This document shows positions 27,757-38,316 of a DNA stretch of 64,000 nt, piece by piece; positions within the stretch are counted from its first letter, which is position 1, and each line of letters opens with the position of its first letter. Below the pieces are notes generated by a model. That model saw only the letters and a program-made list of their open reading frames with translations. It searched no databases and was not told the DNA's origin. Both the position numbers and the translations under genes were made by a program. The DNA lies in assembly GCF_000421185.1 (NCBI RefSeq), contig NZ_ATWJ01000007.1, positions 186,001-250,000 on the forward strand. Direction: 5' to 3'. Source of the DNA: Ornithinimicrobium pekingense DSM 21552 (lineage in GTDB: Bacteria; Actinomycetota; Actinomycetes; Actinomycetales; Dermatophilaceae).

Positions 27757-29244
27757 ATGCCTGCCCGTTCCGTCGCCGTCGTCACCCTGGGCTGCACGCG
27801 CAACGAGGTCGACTCCGAGGAGCTGGCGGGGCGCCTGGCGGCCGAGGGCTGGACGCTGGTGGACGACGCCGCGCAGGCCGACGTCGCGGTGGTCAACACC
27901 TGCGGTTTCGTCGAGCAGGCCAAGAAGGACTCGATCGACGCGCTGCTGGAGGCCAACGACCTCAAGCGGACCGGGCGCACCCAGAAGGTCGTGGCCGTGG
28001 GCTGCATGGCCGAGCGCTACGGCGAGCAGCTGGCGGCCGAGCTGCCGGAGGCCGACGCCGTCCTGGGCTTCGACTCCTACGCCGACATGTCCGGGCACCT
28101 GCGCCGCGTGCTGGCAGGCGAACGCCCCGCCTCGCACGTGCCGAGGGACCGTCGCTCGCTGCTCCCCCTGGCCCCGGCGGCACGGGGTGCCGCGGGCGCC
28201 GGTGTCGCGCTGCCCGGGCACCAGCAGGCGGCCCGGCAGGAGCCGGGCACCCCGCTCGCCGACGTGACCCCTCCCACGGGGCCGCGCGTGGTGCGCGCCC
28301 GGCTCGACGGCCGGCCGTGGGCCCCGCTGAAGATCGCCTCCGGGTGCGACCGCAGGTGCGCCTTCTGCGCCATCCCGATGTTCCGCGGTGCCTTCGTGTC
28401 GCGCCGGCCCGAGGAGATCCTCGCCGAGGCACGCTGGCTGGGGGAGCAGGGCGTCCGCGAGGTCTTCCTGGTCAGCGAGAACACCACCTCCTACGGCAAG
28501 GACCTGGGCGACCTGCGCCTGGTGGACCGGCTCCTGCCCGAGCTCGCCGCGACCCCGGGCATCGAGCGGGTGCGGGTGTCCTACCTGCAGCCGGCCGAGG
28601 TGCGCCCCGACCTGCTCGACGCGATGGCCTCGACGCCGGGGATCGCGCCCTACTTCGACATCTCCTTCCAGCACGCCAGCGGGCCCCTGCTGCGCAGGAT
28701 GCGCCGCTTCGGCGACCGCGTCTCCTTCCTCGGGCTGCTCGACGACGTGCGCCGGCGGCTCCCGGAGGCCGGGGTGCGGACCAACGTCATCGTCGGCTTC
28801 CCCGGCGAGACCGAGGACGACCTCGCCGAGCTGACCGCCTTCCTCGAGGCCGCGCGGCTGGACGTGGTCGGGGTCTTCGGCTACTCCGACGAGGACGGCA
28901 CCGAGGCCGAGGGCTACGACGGCAAGCTCGACGAGGCGACGATCGCCTCGCGCGTCGCGGCCGTCAGCGCCCTGGTGGAGGAGCTGACCGCCCAGCGCGC
29001 CGAGGAGCGGGTCGGCACCGTGGTCGAGGTCCTCGTCGAGGGCGTCGAGGACCCCGACGACCCGCGCCTGGTGGGGCGCGCCGGCCAGCAGGGACCCGAC
29101 GTCGACGGGGTGACCTACCTGGAGGACGAGCACGGGGGTATGCCGTCGCTGCGGCCCGGCGAGCTCGTGCAGGCACGTGTGGTGGCCAGCGAGGGGGTCG
29201 ACCTCGTCGCCGTGCCGCTGGTGGGCACCGTGGATAGGGTCTGA
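27757..29244 (+). CDS. rimO: Ribosomal protein S12 methylthiotransferase RimO
   Basis: A 495-residue radical-SAM methylthiotransferase acting on Asp of ribosomal protein S12. The N-terminal MTTase domain has [26 protein letters not shown] and [10 protein letters not shown] with the three ligands of the auxiliary cluster. The radical-SAM cluster is CDRRCAFC near residues 197-204, then [10 protein letters not shown] and the C-terminal TRAM domain. An insertion of some 60 residues rich in Ala/Arg/Pro precedes the SAM domain, as commonly seen in actinobacterial RimO. TACACT (27744-27749) ends 7 bases before the ATG, so the message is leaderless. Confidence 0.94.
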   Translation: MPARSVAVVTLGCTRNEVDSEELAGRLAAEGWTLVDDAAQADVAVVNTCGFVEQAKKDSIDALLEANDLKRTGRTQKVVAVGCMAERYGEQLAAELPEADAVLGFDSYADMSGHLRRVLAGERPASHVPRDRRSLLPLAPAARGAAGAGVALPGHQQAARQEPGTPLADVTPPTGPRVVRARLDGRPWAPLKIASGCDRRCAFCAIPMFRGAFVSRRPEEILAEARWLGEQGVREVFLVSENTTSYGKDLGDLRLVDRLLPELAATPGIERVRVSYLQPAEVRPDLLDAMASTPGIAPYFDISFQHASGPLLRRMRRFGDRVSFLGLLDDVRRRLPEAGVRTNVIVGFPGETEDDLAELTAFLEAARLDVVGVFGYSDEDGTEAEGYDGKLDEATIASRVAAVSALVEELTAQRAEERVGTVVEVLVEGVEDPDDPRLVGRAGQQGPDVDGVTYLEDEHGGMPSLRPGELVQARVVASEGVDLVAVPLVGTVDRV

Positions 29245-29247
29245 GGC

Positions 29248-29865
29248 GTGATCGGTCCTCACGACCCCGACGGTCCGGACATCGCGACCGCGCCGGTCGC
29301 CCCGCGGGCGACACCGTGGAACGTGCCCAACGCCCTGACGGTGCTGCGGATCCTCATGGTCCCGGTCTTCGGGTGGCTGCTCCTCGCCCACGGCGGAGAG
29401 GACACGGCCTGGCGCTGGTGGGCCACGGCCGTGTTCGTCGTCGCGATCGCCACCGACTGGGTGGACGGCTTCCTGGCCCGCAGGGACGGGCTGATCACCG
29501 ACTTCGGCAAGCTCATGGACCCGATCGCCGACAAGGCGCTCATGGGGACCGCGCTCATCGGCCTGTCCGTGCTGGGTCTGCTGCCCTGGTGGGTGACCGT
29601 CGTGATCCTGGTGCGTGAGCTCGGGATCACGCTCATGCGGTTCGTCGTCATCCGGCGCGGCGTCATCCCGGCGAGCCGCGGCGGCAAGCTCAAGACCGTG
29701 CTGCAGGCCCTCGGGCTGACCCTCATGGTCGCCCCGCTCGGCGGCCTGCCGGGCACCCTCGGGCTGTGGATCATGTACGCCGCCGTCGTCGTGACGGTCG
29801 CCACCGGCGTCGACTACGTCCTGCAGGCCGTGCGGGGCGGGGCCGACCGCACGTCCCGGCGGTGA
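29248..29865 (+). CDS. pgsA: CDP-diacylglycerol-glycerol-3-phosphate 3-phosphatidyltransferase
   Basis: A 205-residue membrane enzyme that makes phosphatidylglycerol phosphate from CDP-diacylglycerol and glycerol 3-phosphate. The CDP-alcohol phosphatidyltransferase motif D-x2-D-G-x2-A-R-x8-G-x3-D-x3-D is complete (beginning DWVDGFLARRDG and ending GKLMDPIAD), and four to six membrane helices surround it. GTG at 29248 is 7 bases after the -10 box TAGGGT (29235-29240), which itself overlaps the last codons of rimO; so pgsA has its own leaderless promoter despite lying 3 bases after the rimO stop. The stop overlaps the start of the CinA gene (GTGA). Confidence 0.92.
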   Translation: MIGPHDPDGPDIATAPVAPRATPWNVPNALTVLRILMVPVFGWLLLAHGGEDTAWRWWATAVFVVAIATDWVDGFLARRDGLITDFGKLMDPIADKALMGTALIGLSVLGLLPWWVTVVILVRELGITLMRFVVIRRGVIPASRGGKLKTVLQALGLTLMVAPLGGLPGTLGLWIMYAAVVVTVATGVDYVLQAVRGGADRTSRR

Positions 29866-30407
29866 CGGAGGACCCCGCCTCCCGGGTCGTGCACCTGCTG
29901 CGGGCCCGGGGCGAGTCGGTGGCCGCGGCCGAGTCGCTGACCGGCGGGCTGGTCTGCGCCGCCCTGACCGACGTCCCCGGGGCGAGCGCGGTCGTGCGGG
30001 GCGGCGTCGTCGCCTACGCCGCGGAGGTGAAGCGGGACGTCCTGCGGGTGCCGCCCGAGCTGCTGGCCCGGCACGGCACGGTCTCTGCGGAGTGCGCCGC
30101 GGCGATGGCCGAGGGGGTGCGCTCGCTGACGTGTGCCGGGTGGGGGGTGGCCACCACCGGCGTCGCGGGACCGGACCCCAGCGAGGGCCACCCGGTCGGC
30201 ACCGTCCACGTGGCGGTCGCCGGGGAACACGGCACGACCACCCGGGCGTTGCACCTGTGCGGCTCACGGACCGGGGTCCGGCTGGCCACCGTGGCTGGGG
30301 CGCTGGCTCTGCTGGAGGAGTCCGTCGCCGCCTCGGGGGGCGCGGGCGGTACGGTAGGACATCCGGATCCGGCCGCCTGCCGAGACACCGACACCGACGA
30401 GGGCTAG
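29862..30407 (+). CDS. CinA family protein, nicotinamide-nucleotide amidohydrolase domain
   Basis: A 181-residue CinA C-terminal domain protein, PncC type, which deamidates nicotinamide mononucleotide. Signature segments are AAESLTGGLVCAALTDVPGAS, GGVVAYAAEVKRDVL, SAECAAAMAEGVR and TTGVAGPDPSEGHPVGTV. The N-terminal molybdopterin-binding-like half of full CinA is absent, as in many actinobacteria. The GTG overlaps the pgsA stop by 4 bases, so it is translationally coupled; clgR follows 39 bases downstream with its own promoter. Confidence 0.88.
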   Translation: MTEDPASRVVHLLRARGESVAAAESLTGGLVCAALTDVPGASAVVRGGVVAYAAEVKRDVLRVPPELLARHGTVSAECAAAMAEGVRSLTCAGWGVATTGVAGPDPSEGHPVGTVHVAVAGEHGTTTRALHLCGSRTGVRLATVAGALALLEESVAASGGAGGTVGHPDPAACRDTDTDEG

Positions 30408-30446
30408 CCTTTCGTCACAGGACGAGGACGAAGGAGGGAAGAGGAC

Positions 30447-30791
30447 ATGGTGCTGCTGCGACGTGAGCTGGGAGACGTCCTGCGCGAGAGACGTCAGGGC
30501 CAGGGGCGCACGCTGCGTGAGGTCAGCGCCGAGGCGTCCTGCTCCCTCGGTTACCTCTCCGAGGTGGAGCGGGGGGAGAAGGAGGCGTCCTCCGAGCTGC
30601 TGGCCTCGATCTGCAAGGCGCTCGACGTGCCGCTGTCCCAGATGCTCTCGGACGTGGCAGACCGGGTGAGCCTGGCGGAGGCCGCGACGACCCAGATGAC
30701 GACCGTCCTGACCGAGGGCCTGGCCACGCCGATCAGCCGCGGCGAGGTCGTGCGCGGTGCGGGGCGTCGCACCGTCGTCTCCGCCGCCTGA
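30447..30791 (+). CDS. clgR: XRE-family regulator of the ClgR type
   Basis: A 114-residue helix-turn-helix regulator. Residues 1-65 are the XRE domain ([43 protein letters not shown]), and the protein ends VVSAA. In Streptomyces and corynebacteria ClgR activates clp protease and other stress genes and is itself removed by Clp proteolysis, with the terminal Ala-Ala being important; the end seen here fits that. TAGCCT (30405-30410) over the cinA stop, a 36-base leader and GGAGGG at 30433-30438 form its promoter and ribosome-binding site. The pspA-like gene that follows clgR in mycobacteria is absent here. Confidence 0.87.
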   Translation: MVLLRRELGDVLRERRQGQGRTLREVSAEASCSLGYLSEVERGEKEASSELLASICKALDVPLSQMLSDVADRVSLAEAATTQMTTVLTEGLATPISRGEVVRGAGRRTVVSAA

Positions 30792-30829
30792 CCCGCCACC
30801 GACGTCCGACCGGCGACCCGGGAGGACCG

Positions 30830-31687
30830 CTAGGCGTAGCGTGACCGGCCGTGGCCCAACGGGGTCTGGCGCGCCCCGTCGTCGCCCGGCGCCCGCCCGC
30901 CCTGACAGGTCGGGCAGTAGAACATCACCCGTTCCCGCGGCTGCTGCCCGATCGGTGCCAGCCGGACCGTGGTGCCGCACCGCTTGCACGGCAGCCCCAT
31001 CCGGCCGTGCACCCAGGCGTCGTCGGCGTTGACGTCCGCACGCCCGGTCACCGTCGTCCGTCCGGTGCGGCAGGACAGGACCAGCAGGTGCCGCGCCGTG
31101 GACAGCACCTCCGCCACGACCTCCGCGCCGACCTCACCCACCGGGGTCCAGGGGTTGATGCCGTGCACGAAGAGCGGCTCGGCGGTGAAGATCGTCCCCA
31201 TGCCCGCCACGTTGCGCTGGTCGAGGAGAGCCTCGGTGACGGTCCGCGCCGGGTCAGCGAGCACGTTACGCAGGGCGAGCGCGGCGTCATACCCGGGGTC
31301 CAGCAGGTCCGGGCCGAGGTGGCCGACCACCCGGTGCTCCTCGCTGGTGCGGACCAGGTCGAGCATGCCCAGACTGTCCCCGACGGCCACACGTGCGCCG
31401 GTCCAGACCAGGGCCCGGACGGTATGGCGCGCGCCCAGGGCACGGCGGCGCCCGACGGGGTGCACGCGCCAGGACCCCTCCATCCGCAGGTGGCTGTGCA
31501 GCGTGAGGTCGTCCTCCATCCGGTGCAGCAGGTGCTTGCCGCGTGGTACGACCTCGAGCGTGCGCCGCCCGGACAGGTCCGCGGTCGCCAGCGCCGGCAC
31601 CCTCAGGTCGCTGCCCTCGACCAGCTCGCCGGCCAGCGCCGTGTGCAGCCGGCGGGCCGTCCGCCAGACCGCGTCACCCTCGGGCAC
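30830..31687 (-). CDS. nei2: Endonuclease VIII-like DNA glycosylase (Fpg/Nei family)
   Basis: A 285-residue bifunctional DNA glycosylase/AP lyase for oxidised bases. The catalytic N-terminal Pro2-Glu3 is intact ([14 protein letters not shown]), Lys in PRGKHLL is at the expected beta-hairpin position, the H2TH region contains [14 protein letters not shown], and the C-terminal zinc finger has CKRC ... CPTC. MPEGD is the Nei/Nei2 version of the N-terminus. Its first 14 bases overlap the end of the AhpD-like gene. As in mycobacteria it lies near lhr, here separated from it by two genes. Confidence 0.9.
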   Translation of the reverse strand: MPEGDAVWRTARRLHTALAGELVEGSDLRVPALATADLSGRRTLEVVPRGKHLLHRMEDDLTLHSHLRMEGSWRVHPVGRRRALGARHTVRALVWTGARVAVGDSLGMLDLVRTSEEHRVVGHLGPDLLDPGYDAALALRNVLADPARTVTEALLDQRNVAGMGTIFTAEPLFVHGINPWTPVGEVGAEVVAEVLSTARHLLVLSCRTGRTTVTGRADVNADDAWVHGRMGLPCKRCGTTVRLAPIGQQPRERVMFYCPTCQGGRAPGDDGARQTPLGHGRSRYA

Positions 31688-32270
31688 GGTGCTCCCGGTC
31701 CTGGGCGTGGTACTCGGGGTTGGGCACCATGCCCAGGGCGGTGGAGACCCGGTTGGTCATGTTGAACATCCCGATGACCTGGACCGCCTCCAGGATCTGG
31801 TGGTCGTCGAGCCCGACGGCGCGCAGGGGCTCCAGGTCCGCGGGGGTGACGTCGGCCGGCCAGAGGGTGAGCTTCTCGGCGTAGGCGGCTAGCGCCGCCT
31901 CCCGCTCCGGCAGCGCAGCCTGGCGCCAGCTCACCGCCACCAGGTCGGCCGTGACCGGGTCCTGGGTGTGGTGGCGCAGCGCCGCACCGTGCGAGACCGT
32001 GCAGTAGGTGCAGCGGTTGAGCCCGCTGACGACGACCGCGAGCAGCTCGCGCTCGGCGTTGGTCAGGTACCCCTCCTTGTTGACGAGGAGGTTGAAGTAG
32101 CTCCACCAGGCCTGGAACTGCTCGCCGTTGTAGGCCTGCGCCACGAAGACGTTGGGCACGAAGCCGAAGACCTCCAGCGACCGGTCCCACAGCCGCCGCA
32201 CGCCCTCCGGCACGTCCTCGCGGTCGGGCAGCGGGAGGGCGGAGATGCGGGGGTCGGCCACGGCGCTCAT
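31674..32270 (-). CDS. Peroxidase-related (AhpD/CMD-like) protein
   Basis: A 198-residue carboxymuconolactone-decarboxylase-fold protein with the redox CxxC and proton-relay His in [16 protein letters not shown]. Such proteins reduce hydroperoxides using an external thiol donor; the family is annotated as uncharacterised peroxidase-related enzyme. TACCCT (reverse complement of 32277-32282) ends 6 bases before the ATG, giving a leaderless message that starts within 4 bases of the end of the upstream EamA gene. It overlaps nei2 by 14 bases, so an oxidative-damage theme (peroxide removal and oxidised-base repair) is plausible. Confidence 0.82.
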   Translation of the reverse strand: MSAVADPRISALPLPDREDVPEGVRRLWDRSLEVFGFVPNVFVAQAYNGEQFQAWWSYFNLLVNKEGYLTNAERELLAVVVSGLNRCTYCTVSHGAALRHHTQDPVTADLVAVSWRQAALPEREAALAAYAEKLTLWPADVTPADLEPLRAVGLDDHQILEAVQVIGMFNMTNRVSTALGMVPNPEYHAQDREHRARG

Positions 32271-32274
32271 GGGC

Positions 32275-33234
32275 TCAGGGTAGGTCAGCCGGGACGGCTG
32301 TCGCGGGGTCGGCTGCGCCCGGTGCGCGGGGGCGCCTGCGGCCCCGGGGCAGAGCCGTCACGAGCAGGCCCGCCACCACCACCGCGATGCCGACGGCGGT
32401 CAGCCACGAGAGCCGCTCGTGCAGCAGCAGGACGCCCAGCAGGGTGGCCGTCACCGGCTCGGCCAGCGACAGGGTGCCCACCGTCCGTGCGCTCAGCCGC
32501 GCCAGACCGTGCTGGAAGAGGAGGTAGGAGAGCCCGGTGGCGACGACACCGAGCCACAGGACCATCGCCAGCCCCGGCCCGGTGAGGAGCCAGCCCAGGT
32601 CGGTCAGCAGCAGGGTGGGCAGCAGCAGGGCGGCTCCTGCGCCGAAGAACCACGCCATGACCCGCACGCCGTGGGCCCCGCGCAGGAGCAGGGTCCGACC
32701 CGCCACGGTGTAGCCGGCGTACGACGCGCCGGCTCCGGCGGCGGCGGACACCCCCAGGAGGTCGACCGAGACCCCGGAGCCACCGGCGCCCAGCACGAGC
32801 AGCACGACGCCGGCCACCGCGGTCGTCGTGGACAGCGCCCACCTGCGGTCCGGGCGCTCCCCGAGCACCAGTCCCAGCACCCCGGTCGCCAGTGGCGCCA
32901 CGCCGAGGGCGACGACGGTGCCGACCGCCACCCCCGCACGTGCGACCCCCACGAAGAAGCAGGCCTGGTAGGCGGCGACGCACAGCCCACCCAGCAGCAG
33001 GAGCACGCCGACGGGCAGCCGCCCGGGGACCACGGGACCGGCGGCGGCCCGCCCCGGACCCGCGGCCGCGAGCAGGCCCAGGACGAGGGCGCCGAGCGTG
33101 ATGCGCAGCGCGCCGACCGAGACCGGGTCGGTGCCGTCGGGGCCGAGCGCCTGCGCGGTGCCGGTCGTGCCCCACAGGGCGGCCGCGCCCACCGCGGCGA
33201 GGAGGGCGGCGGTCGTGCCGGTGGGTCGTGTCAC
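32275..33234 (-). CDS. EamA/DMT-family transporter
   Basis: A 319-residue drug/metabolite transporter with ten membrane helices in two EamA repeats; GALWG-like [12 protein letters not shown] and [12 protein letters not shown] are in the first repeat and [22 protein letters not shown] in the second, ending in a basic tail. It probably exports a small metabolite; the substrate is unknown. The GTG at 33234 begins just before the first helix; an in-frame GTG at 33285 would add 17 residues. It lies 84 bases downstream of lhr. Confidence 0.82.
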   Translation of the reverse strand: MTRPTGTTAALLAAVGAAALWGTTGTAQALGPDGTDPVSVGALRITLGALVLGLLAAAGPGRAAAGPVVPGRLPVGVLLLLGGLCVAAYQACFFVGVARAGVAVGTVVALGVAPLATGVLGLVLGERPDRRWALSTTTAVAGVVLLVLGAGGSGVSVDLLGVSAAAGAGASYAGYTVAGRTLLLRGAHGVRVMAWFFGAGAALLLPTLLLTDLGWLLTGPGLAMVLWLGVVATGLSYLLFQHGLARLSARTVGTLSLAEPVTATLLGVLLLHERLSWLTAVGIAVVVAGLLVTALPRGRRRPRAPGAADPATAVPADLP

Positions 33235-33318
33235 CGGGTCATTCGACCACAGCGGGCCGTGCGCGCCGCTCGGTTCCTCGAGCACATCACCGTGGTGACG
33301 GGGGAGGCGCCGGGGCGC

Positions 33319-36300
33319 CTACCGCCGCAGCCGCAGCCCCTGGGGGGCCGTGTGGAACCCGGCCTCGACCAGTGCAGACGCCAGCGGCGAGTCCGAGCCG
33401 AGGGCCCCGGCACCGTCGATCCGCGCCACCGTCAGCCCGGCGAGGGCGCCGGAACGCACGGCACCCACCAGCGCCGCCGCGACGACGGCCCACGCGGGCC
33501 TCGGCTCGAGGTGGTCGGGCACGCGGAAGGTGAGGGCGCTGCGGCCGCCCCGCTCGAGGTAGAGCAGCAGCGAACCGTCGACCAGCACCACCATCGCCCC
33601 GGCCTTGCGCCCGGGACGGTGGGCGGGACCCTCGTCGCCCTCGGTGCCGGCCCCGCCGCGCTCGGGCCAGGGGATGCTGGCGCCGAACGGGCTGGCGGGG
33701 TCGCTGGCGGCCAGCAGCACGACCTCCGGCTGGCGGCCGGGCTGGTCGCGGTCGCCCTCGAGCGCCCGCAGCCGGTCGATCGCGCCGGCGGTGCCGAACT
33801 GGGCCGCGCCCAGGCCCTCCACGACGTAGCCGCGGCGTACCCGTCCGGCCTCCTCGGCACCGGCCAGCACGCGGTAGACGCCGGCGAAGCCGCCGGGGAC
33901 CCCCTCCGCGACGACCGAGCCGCGCGTGAGCACCCCGTAGCGGTCCAGCAGCTGCTCGGCGGTGGCCAGCGCGCGCACCGTTCCCTCCGGCTCCGGCGGG
34001 GGCAGGAGCGACCACCGGCCGACGGCGCTGGGTGGCCCCGACCGCACCGGCATCGCGGGACGCGAGGGCCGGTTGGCCAGGGCGACGGAGGACCGTGACC
34101 AGCGACCGGCGCGCGGTGCGCGGCGGGACCGGTGCGCGGTGCGCCCGCCTGCGAGCAGGGCACGCACGGGGGCGAAGGTGTCGGCGCTGACGTGGCCCGC
34201 CCACACGAGGTCCCACAGCGTGGTCAGCAGCGCTGAGTCGTCGGTGGAGGCGACGGCGTCGGACAGCGCGCGGAAGAAGTAGGCGCCACCGGGGACGCGG
34301 GCCAGCAGCTCGAGCACCTGCCGGGCCGTCTCCGTCTCGACCGGCTCCGGCCCGGCCAGCGTCAGGTCGGCGGTGTCGGCGAGGTGCAGGGAGACCCACC
34401 CGTCGTCACCGGGCAGCCCGCCGTGACCCTGCCACAGCACCTCGCCGGCCGTCATCAGCTCGTCGAGCAGGGCGGGGGAGTAGTCACGGACGCGGGCGGG
34501 CAGCACGAGCGTCTCGACCGCAGAGGCGGGCAGGCGCGCCCCGGAGAGCTGCTCGACGGCCCGCAGGACCCCCTCGGTCCCGCGCAGCCGCTCACCCTCA
34601 CCGGTACCCAGGCCGGTCGCCCCCTGCCAACGCGGCAGGAAGCGTCCGTAGGCCGCCTGCGTGACCGGCTCGACCTCCTCGCGCAGCGCGGCCAGGGAGC
34701 GCCGGCGCAGCAGCCGCAGCACCTCGGCGTCGCACAGGTCCTCCGAGCCGGTGCCGTGCGGCACGAGCGCGCCCTCCACGAGTCGGCCGGAGGAGACGAG
34801 CCGTCGGGCGGCGTCGCGCACGACGGCGGCCCCCAGCCCGAGCCGGGCGGACAGCTCCGCGAGCGTGAAGGGAGTGTGGGTGCGCGCGTAACGGACGACG
34901 AGGTCTCCGAGGGGGTCCTCGATGCCCTCGAGGTAGGCGGCCGGCACGCCGACGGGGATGGCCGTGCCGAGGGCGTCGCGCAGCCGGGCGGCGTCCTGGG
35001 CGTCGGCCCACCGCTGCTCCCCGCCGACCCGGACCTCGATGACGCGGCGGGCCTCGGCCAGCTCGGCCAGCCAGCCCTCCACGTCGGCCCGGACCTCCTC
35101 GCGGGTGCGGGCCGCCGCCTCGGCGGTGGTCAGCGGCCCCAGGACGCGCAGCAGGTCCAGCACGTCCTGGGCGTCGCGTGCGGCCCGCTCCGGGGCCAGC
35201 CGCTGCAGCTCGGCGTGGGTGCGGGCGACGACCTCGGGATCGAGCAGGTCGCGCAGCGAGGCGCCCTCACCGCGCCCGAGGAGCTCGGCCAGCAGCGAGG
35301 GGTCCAGGGACAGGGCCGCCGCACGGCGCTCGGCCAGCGGCGAGTCGCCCTCGTAGAGGAACTGGGCGACATACCCCATGAGCAGCGAGCGCGCGAAGGG
35401 CGAGGGGGAGGGGCTGGTCACCGACACGACGCGCACCTCGCGGCTCGCGACCCGGCGCATCAGGTCGACCAGCGCGGACACGTCGTAGACGTCCTGGACC
35501 ACCTCACGGACGGCCTCGAGCACGATGGGGAAGGTCGGGTAGCGGGAGGCGACCTCCAGCAGCTGGGCCGAGCGCTGACGCTGCTGCCACAGCGGCTGAC
35601 GGCGTCCGGGGTTGCGGCGGGGCAGGAGCAGGGCCCGGGCCGCGCACTCACGGAAGCGCGAGGCGAACAGCGCAGAGCCACCGATCTCCTGGGTGACCAG
35701 GTCGGCGACCTCGTCGGGGTCCAGCGTGAGCAGCTCGGCGATCTCGGCGTCGAGCCGCGCCTCCTCGGCGCGCTCCCCGCCGCTCTCGCCCGGGCCGGAC
35801 CCGTCCCAGGCCCCCAGGTCGGGCAGGCGCAGCACGATCCCGTCGTCGGCGGCCATGGCCTGCACGTCGGTGCCGTAGCGCTCCCGCATCCGCGCGGCCA
35901 GGCACAGCGCCCACGGCCCGTGCACCGGGCGGCCCCAGGGCGAGTGCACGACCACGCGCCAGTCGCCGATCTCGTCGCGGAACCGCTCGACGACCACGGT
36001 GCGGTCGTCGGGCAGGTGGGCCACGGCCTCGCGCTGCTCGTGCAGGTAGGTCACGAGATTGTCGGCGGCCCAGGGGTCCAGCCCGCGGCCCGTGAGGTCG
36101 GACACGGCCGCCTCGCGTGGCGTGCCGCCGGTCTCGCGCACGAACGCCCCCACGGCGGCGCCCAGCTCGGCCGGGCGGCCCTGGGCCTCGCCCTTCCAGA
36201 ACGGCAGGCGGCCGATCTGCCCGGGGGCGGGCGTGACGAGCACCTGGTCGTGGGTGATGTCCTCGATCCGCCAGCTCGTGGTGCCGAGCGTGAAGACGTC

Positions 36301-38268
36301 CCCGACGCGCGACTCGTAGACCATCTCCTCGTCGAGCTCGCCGACGCGCCGCCCGGGGCCCTCCCCGGTGGCGAGCATCACGGCGTACAGGCCGCGGTCG
36401 GGGATGGTGCCGCCCGAGGTCACGGCGAGCAGCTGCGCGCCGCGGCGGGCGGTGAGCCGGTCGGTGACGCGGTCCCACTCGACGCGGGGCCGCAGGTCGG
36501 CGAAGTCCTCGCCCGGGTAGCGCCCGGCGAGCATGTCGAGCACCGCCTCGAACAGCGGGCGCGGGAGCGCGGAGAACGAGGCGGAGCGGCGCACCAGGTC
36601 GAACAGCTCGCTGACCGCCCACTCGTCCATGGCCACCATCGCCACGACCTGCTGCGCCAGCACGTCGAGGGGGTTGGCCGGGACGTGCAGCTCCTCGATC
36701 AGCCCGGCCCGCATGCGGTCGACGACGACGGCGGTCTGGACCAGGTCGGCGCGGTGCGTGGGGAAGAACACGCCCTCGCTGACCGCACCCACCTGGTGCC
36801 CCGCCCGGCCCACGCGCTGCAGGCCCGAGGCCACGCTCGGCGGGCTGGCCACCTGGACGACCAGGTCGACCGCACCCATGTCGATGCCCAGCTCGAGGCT
36901 GCTCGTGGCGACCACCGCGGGCAGCCGCCCGGTCTTGAGGGCGTCCTCGATGACCGCCCGCTGCTCCTTGCTCACCGAGCCGTGGTGCGCGCGGGCGAGC
37001 ACCGGCGGCGCCCCGCCGGCCGAGCCCGCCTGGCCCATGACCTGCGCGGGCGGGCTCGCCGCGCGCGTTGCGCCGGCCCCCCCGGGCGGCCCGTCCTCGT
37101 CGGAGCCGTCGGCGTGCCGCTCGTCCCACCCCTCGTTGAGGCGCGAGGTGAAGCGCTCGGCGACCCGGCGGGAGTTGGTGAACACCAGGGTGGAGGTGTG
37201 CCGCTCGATGAGGTCGGCGACCCGGCGCTCCAGGTGCGGCCAGATCGAGGCGCGCTCCTCGGGGTCGACAGCCGGCTGCCAGACGTCGCCCTCCGCGCCC
37301 TCCAGGTCGGGCAGGACAGGGCCGGTGCCCGTGCCGGAGGTCGAGGTCGTGGGTCGCGGGGCACCCTGCGCGGCCCAGTCGTCGACCCGGTCGGCGAGGT
37401 CCCGGGCGTCGGCGCGCGAGGCGCGCGCACCGCCGGCCCCGCCCGGCAGCTCGGCCGCGCCGGGGTCGGCCATGTCCGGGACGGGGACGACGACCTGCAG
37501 GTCCCAGCGCTTGGTGGACGGGGGCTGCACCGTGGTGACCGGCCGCCCGCCGGCGAGGTAGCGCGCCACCTCCTCCACCGGGCGGACGGTGGCGGACAGC
37601 CCGATGCGCTGGGCGGGGCGCTCGAGCAGCGCGTCCAGCCGGTCGAGGGTGACGGCCAGGTGCGCGCCGCGCTTGGTGCCGGCCACGGCGTGGACCTCGT
37701 CGACGATGACGGACTCGACCCCGGTCAGCGCGGAGCGGGCCTGGGAGGTCAGCAGCAGGAAGAGCGACTCCGGCGTCGTGATGAGGATCTCGGCGCCGTC
37801 CTTGGCGAACGCGCGCCGTTGCGCGGCGGGGGTGTCCCCGGACCGGACGGCCACCGAGACCTGCGGCGACGGCATACCGAGGCGGGTCGCGGCGTGCCCG
37901 ATGCCCACGAGCGGGGAGCGCAGGTTGCGCTCGACGTCGACGGCGAGGGCCTTGAGCGGCGAGACGTAGAGGACGCGGCAGCGGCCGCGGGGCTCGGACG
38001 ATGCCGGGCGCGACCCCCGGTCGGTCGCCGGCGGGACGGCGGCCTCGGCGCCGTGCCCGGCCACGATGCGGTCGATCGCCCACAGGAACGCCGAGAGGGT
38101 CTTGCCCGAGCCGGTCGGGGCGACGACCAGCGTGTGCTCCCCCCGGCTGATCGCGTCCCAGGCGCCCGACTGCGCGGACGTCGGCCCGGGGAAGGACGCG
38201 TCGAACCAGGCCCGGGTCGCGGGCGAGAACCGGTCGAGGACCGGGGTGGAGGTCTCCGGGCTGGTCAC
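33319..38268 (-). CDS. lhr: ATP-dependent helicase Lhr (large helicase-related protein)
   Basis: A 1649-residue superfamily 2 helicase. Motif I APTGSGKT lies at about residues 49-56, motif II VDEVHAVAG near residue 190, and the second RecA domain with LVFTNSRRVAERF and RVGRAGHQVG by about residue 490. The Lhr-specific winged helix and domain 4 follow, and then the long C-terminal half with several winged-helix repeats, found in actinobacteria. It unwinds RNA:DNA and DNA duplexes 3'-5' in repair and in mycobacteria responds to mitomycin. Two low-complexity insertions are seen (around residues 395-420 and 1370-1410). The start is the GTG at 38268. Confidence 0.93.
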   Translation of the reverse strand: MTSPETSTPVLDRFSPATRAWFDASFPGPTSAQSGAWDAISRGEHTLVVAPTGSGKTLSAFLWAIDRIVAGHGAEAAVPPATDRGSRPASSEPRGRCRVLYVSPLKALAVDVERNLRSPLVGIGHAATRLGMPSPQVSVAVRSGDTPAAQRRAFAKDGAEILITTPESLFLLLTSQARSALTGVESVIVDEVHAVAGTKRGAHLAVTLDRLDALLERPAQRIGLSATVRPVEEVARYLAGGRPVTTVQPPSTKRWDLQVVVPVPDMADPGAAELPGGAGGARASRADARDLADRVDDWAAQGAPRPTTSTSGTGTGPVLPDLEGAEGDVWQPAVDPEERASIWPHLERRVADLIERHTSTLVFTNSRRVAERFTSRLNEGWDERHADGSDEDGPPGGAGATRAASPPAQVMGQAGSAGGAPPVLARAHHGSVSKEQRAVIEDALKTGRLPAVVATSSLELGIDMGAVDLVVQVASPPSVASGLQRVGRAGHQVGAVSEGVFFPTHRADLVQTAVVVDRMRAGLIEELHVPANPLDVLAQQVVAMVAMDEWAVSELFDLVRRSASFSALPRPLFEAVLDMLAGRYPGEDFADLRPRVEWDRVTDRLTARRGAQLLAVTSGGTIPDRGLYAVMLATGEGPGRRVGELDEEMVYESRVGDVFTLGTTSWRIEDITHDQVLVTPAPGQIGRLPFWKGEAQGRPAELGAAVGAFVRETGGTPREAAVSDLTGRGLDPWAADNLVTYLHEQREAVAHLPDDRTVVVERFRDEIGDWRVVVHSPWGRPVHGPWALCLAARMRERYGTDVQAMAADDGIVLRLPDLGAWDGSGPGESGGERAEEARLDAEIAELLTLDPDEVADLVTQEIGGSALFASRFRECAARALLLPRRNPGRRQPLWQQRQRSAQLLEVASRYPTFPIVLEAVREVVQDVYDVSALVDLMRRVASREVRVVSVTSPSPSPFARSLLMGYVAQFLYEGDSPLAERRAAALSLDPSLLAELLGRGEGASLRDLLDPEVVARTHAELQRLAPERAARDAQDVLDLLRVLGPLTTAEAAARTREEVRADVEGWLAELAEARRVIEVRVGGEQRWADAQDAARLRDALGTAIPVGVPAAYLEGIEDPLGDLVVRYARTHTPFTLAELSARLGLGAAVVRDAARRLVSSGRLVEGALVPHGTGSEDLCDAEVLRLLRRRSLAALREEVEPVTQAAYGRFLPRWQGATGLGTGEGERLRGTEGVLRAVEQLSGARLPASAVETLVLPARVRDYSPALLDELMTAGEVLWQGHGGLPGDDGWVSLHLADTADLTLAGPEPVETETARQVLELLARVPGGAYFFRALSDAVASTDDSALLTTLWDLVWAGHVSADTFAPVRALLAGGRTAHRSRRAPRAGRWSRSSVALANRPSRPAMPVRSGPPSAVGRWSLLPPPEPEGTVRALATAEQLLDRYGVLTRGSVVAEGVPGGFAGVYRVLAGAEEAGRVRRGYVVEGLGAAQFGTAGAIDRLRALEGDRDQPGRQPEVVLLAASDPASPFGASIPWPERGGAGTEGDEGPAHRPGRKAGAMVVLVDGSLLLYLERGGRSALTFRVPDHLEPRPAWAVVAAALVGAVRSGALAGLTVARIDGAGALGSDSPLASALVEAGFHTAPQGLRLRR

Positions 38269-38316
38269 CCGCTCACTGTGCCACCCGGCACCGACACAGG
38301 TGTGCTGGAACCGCCG

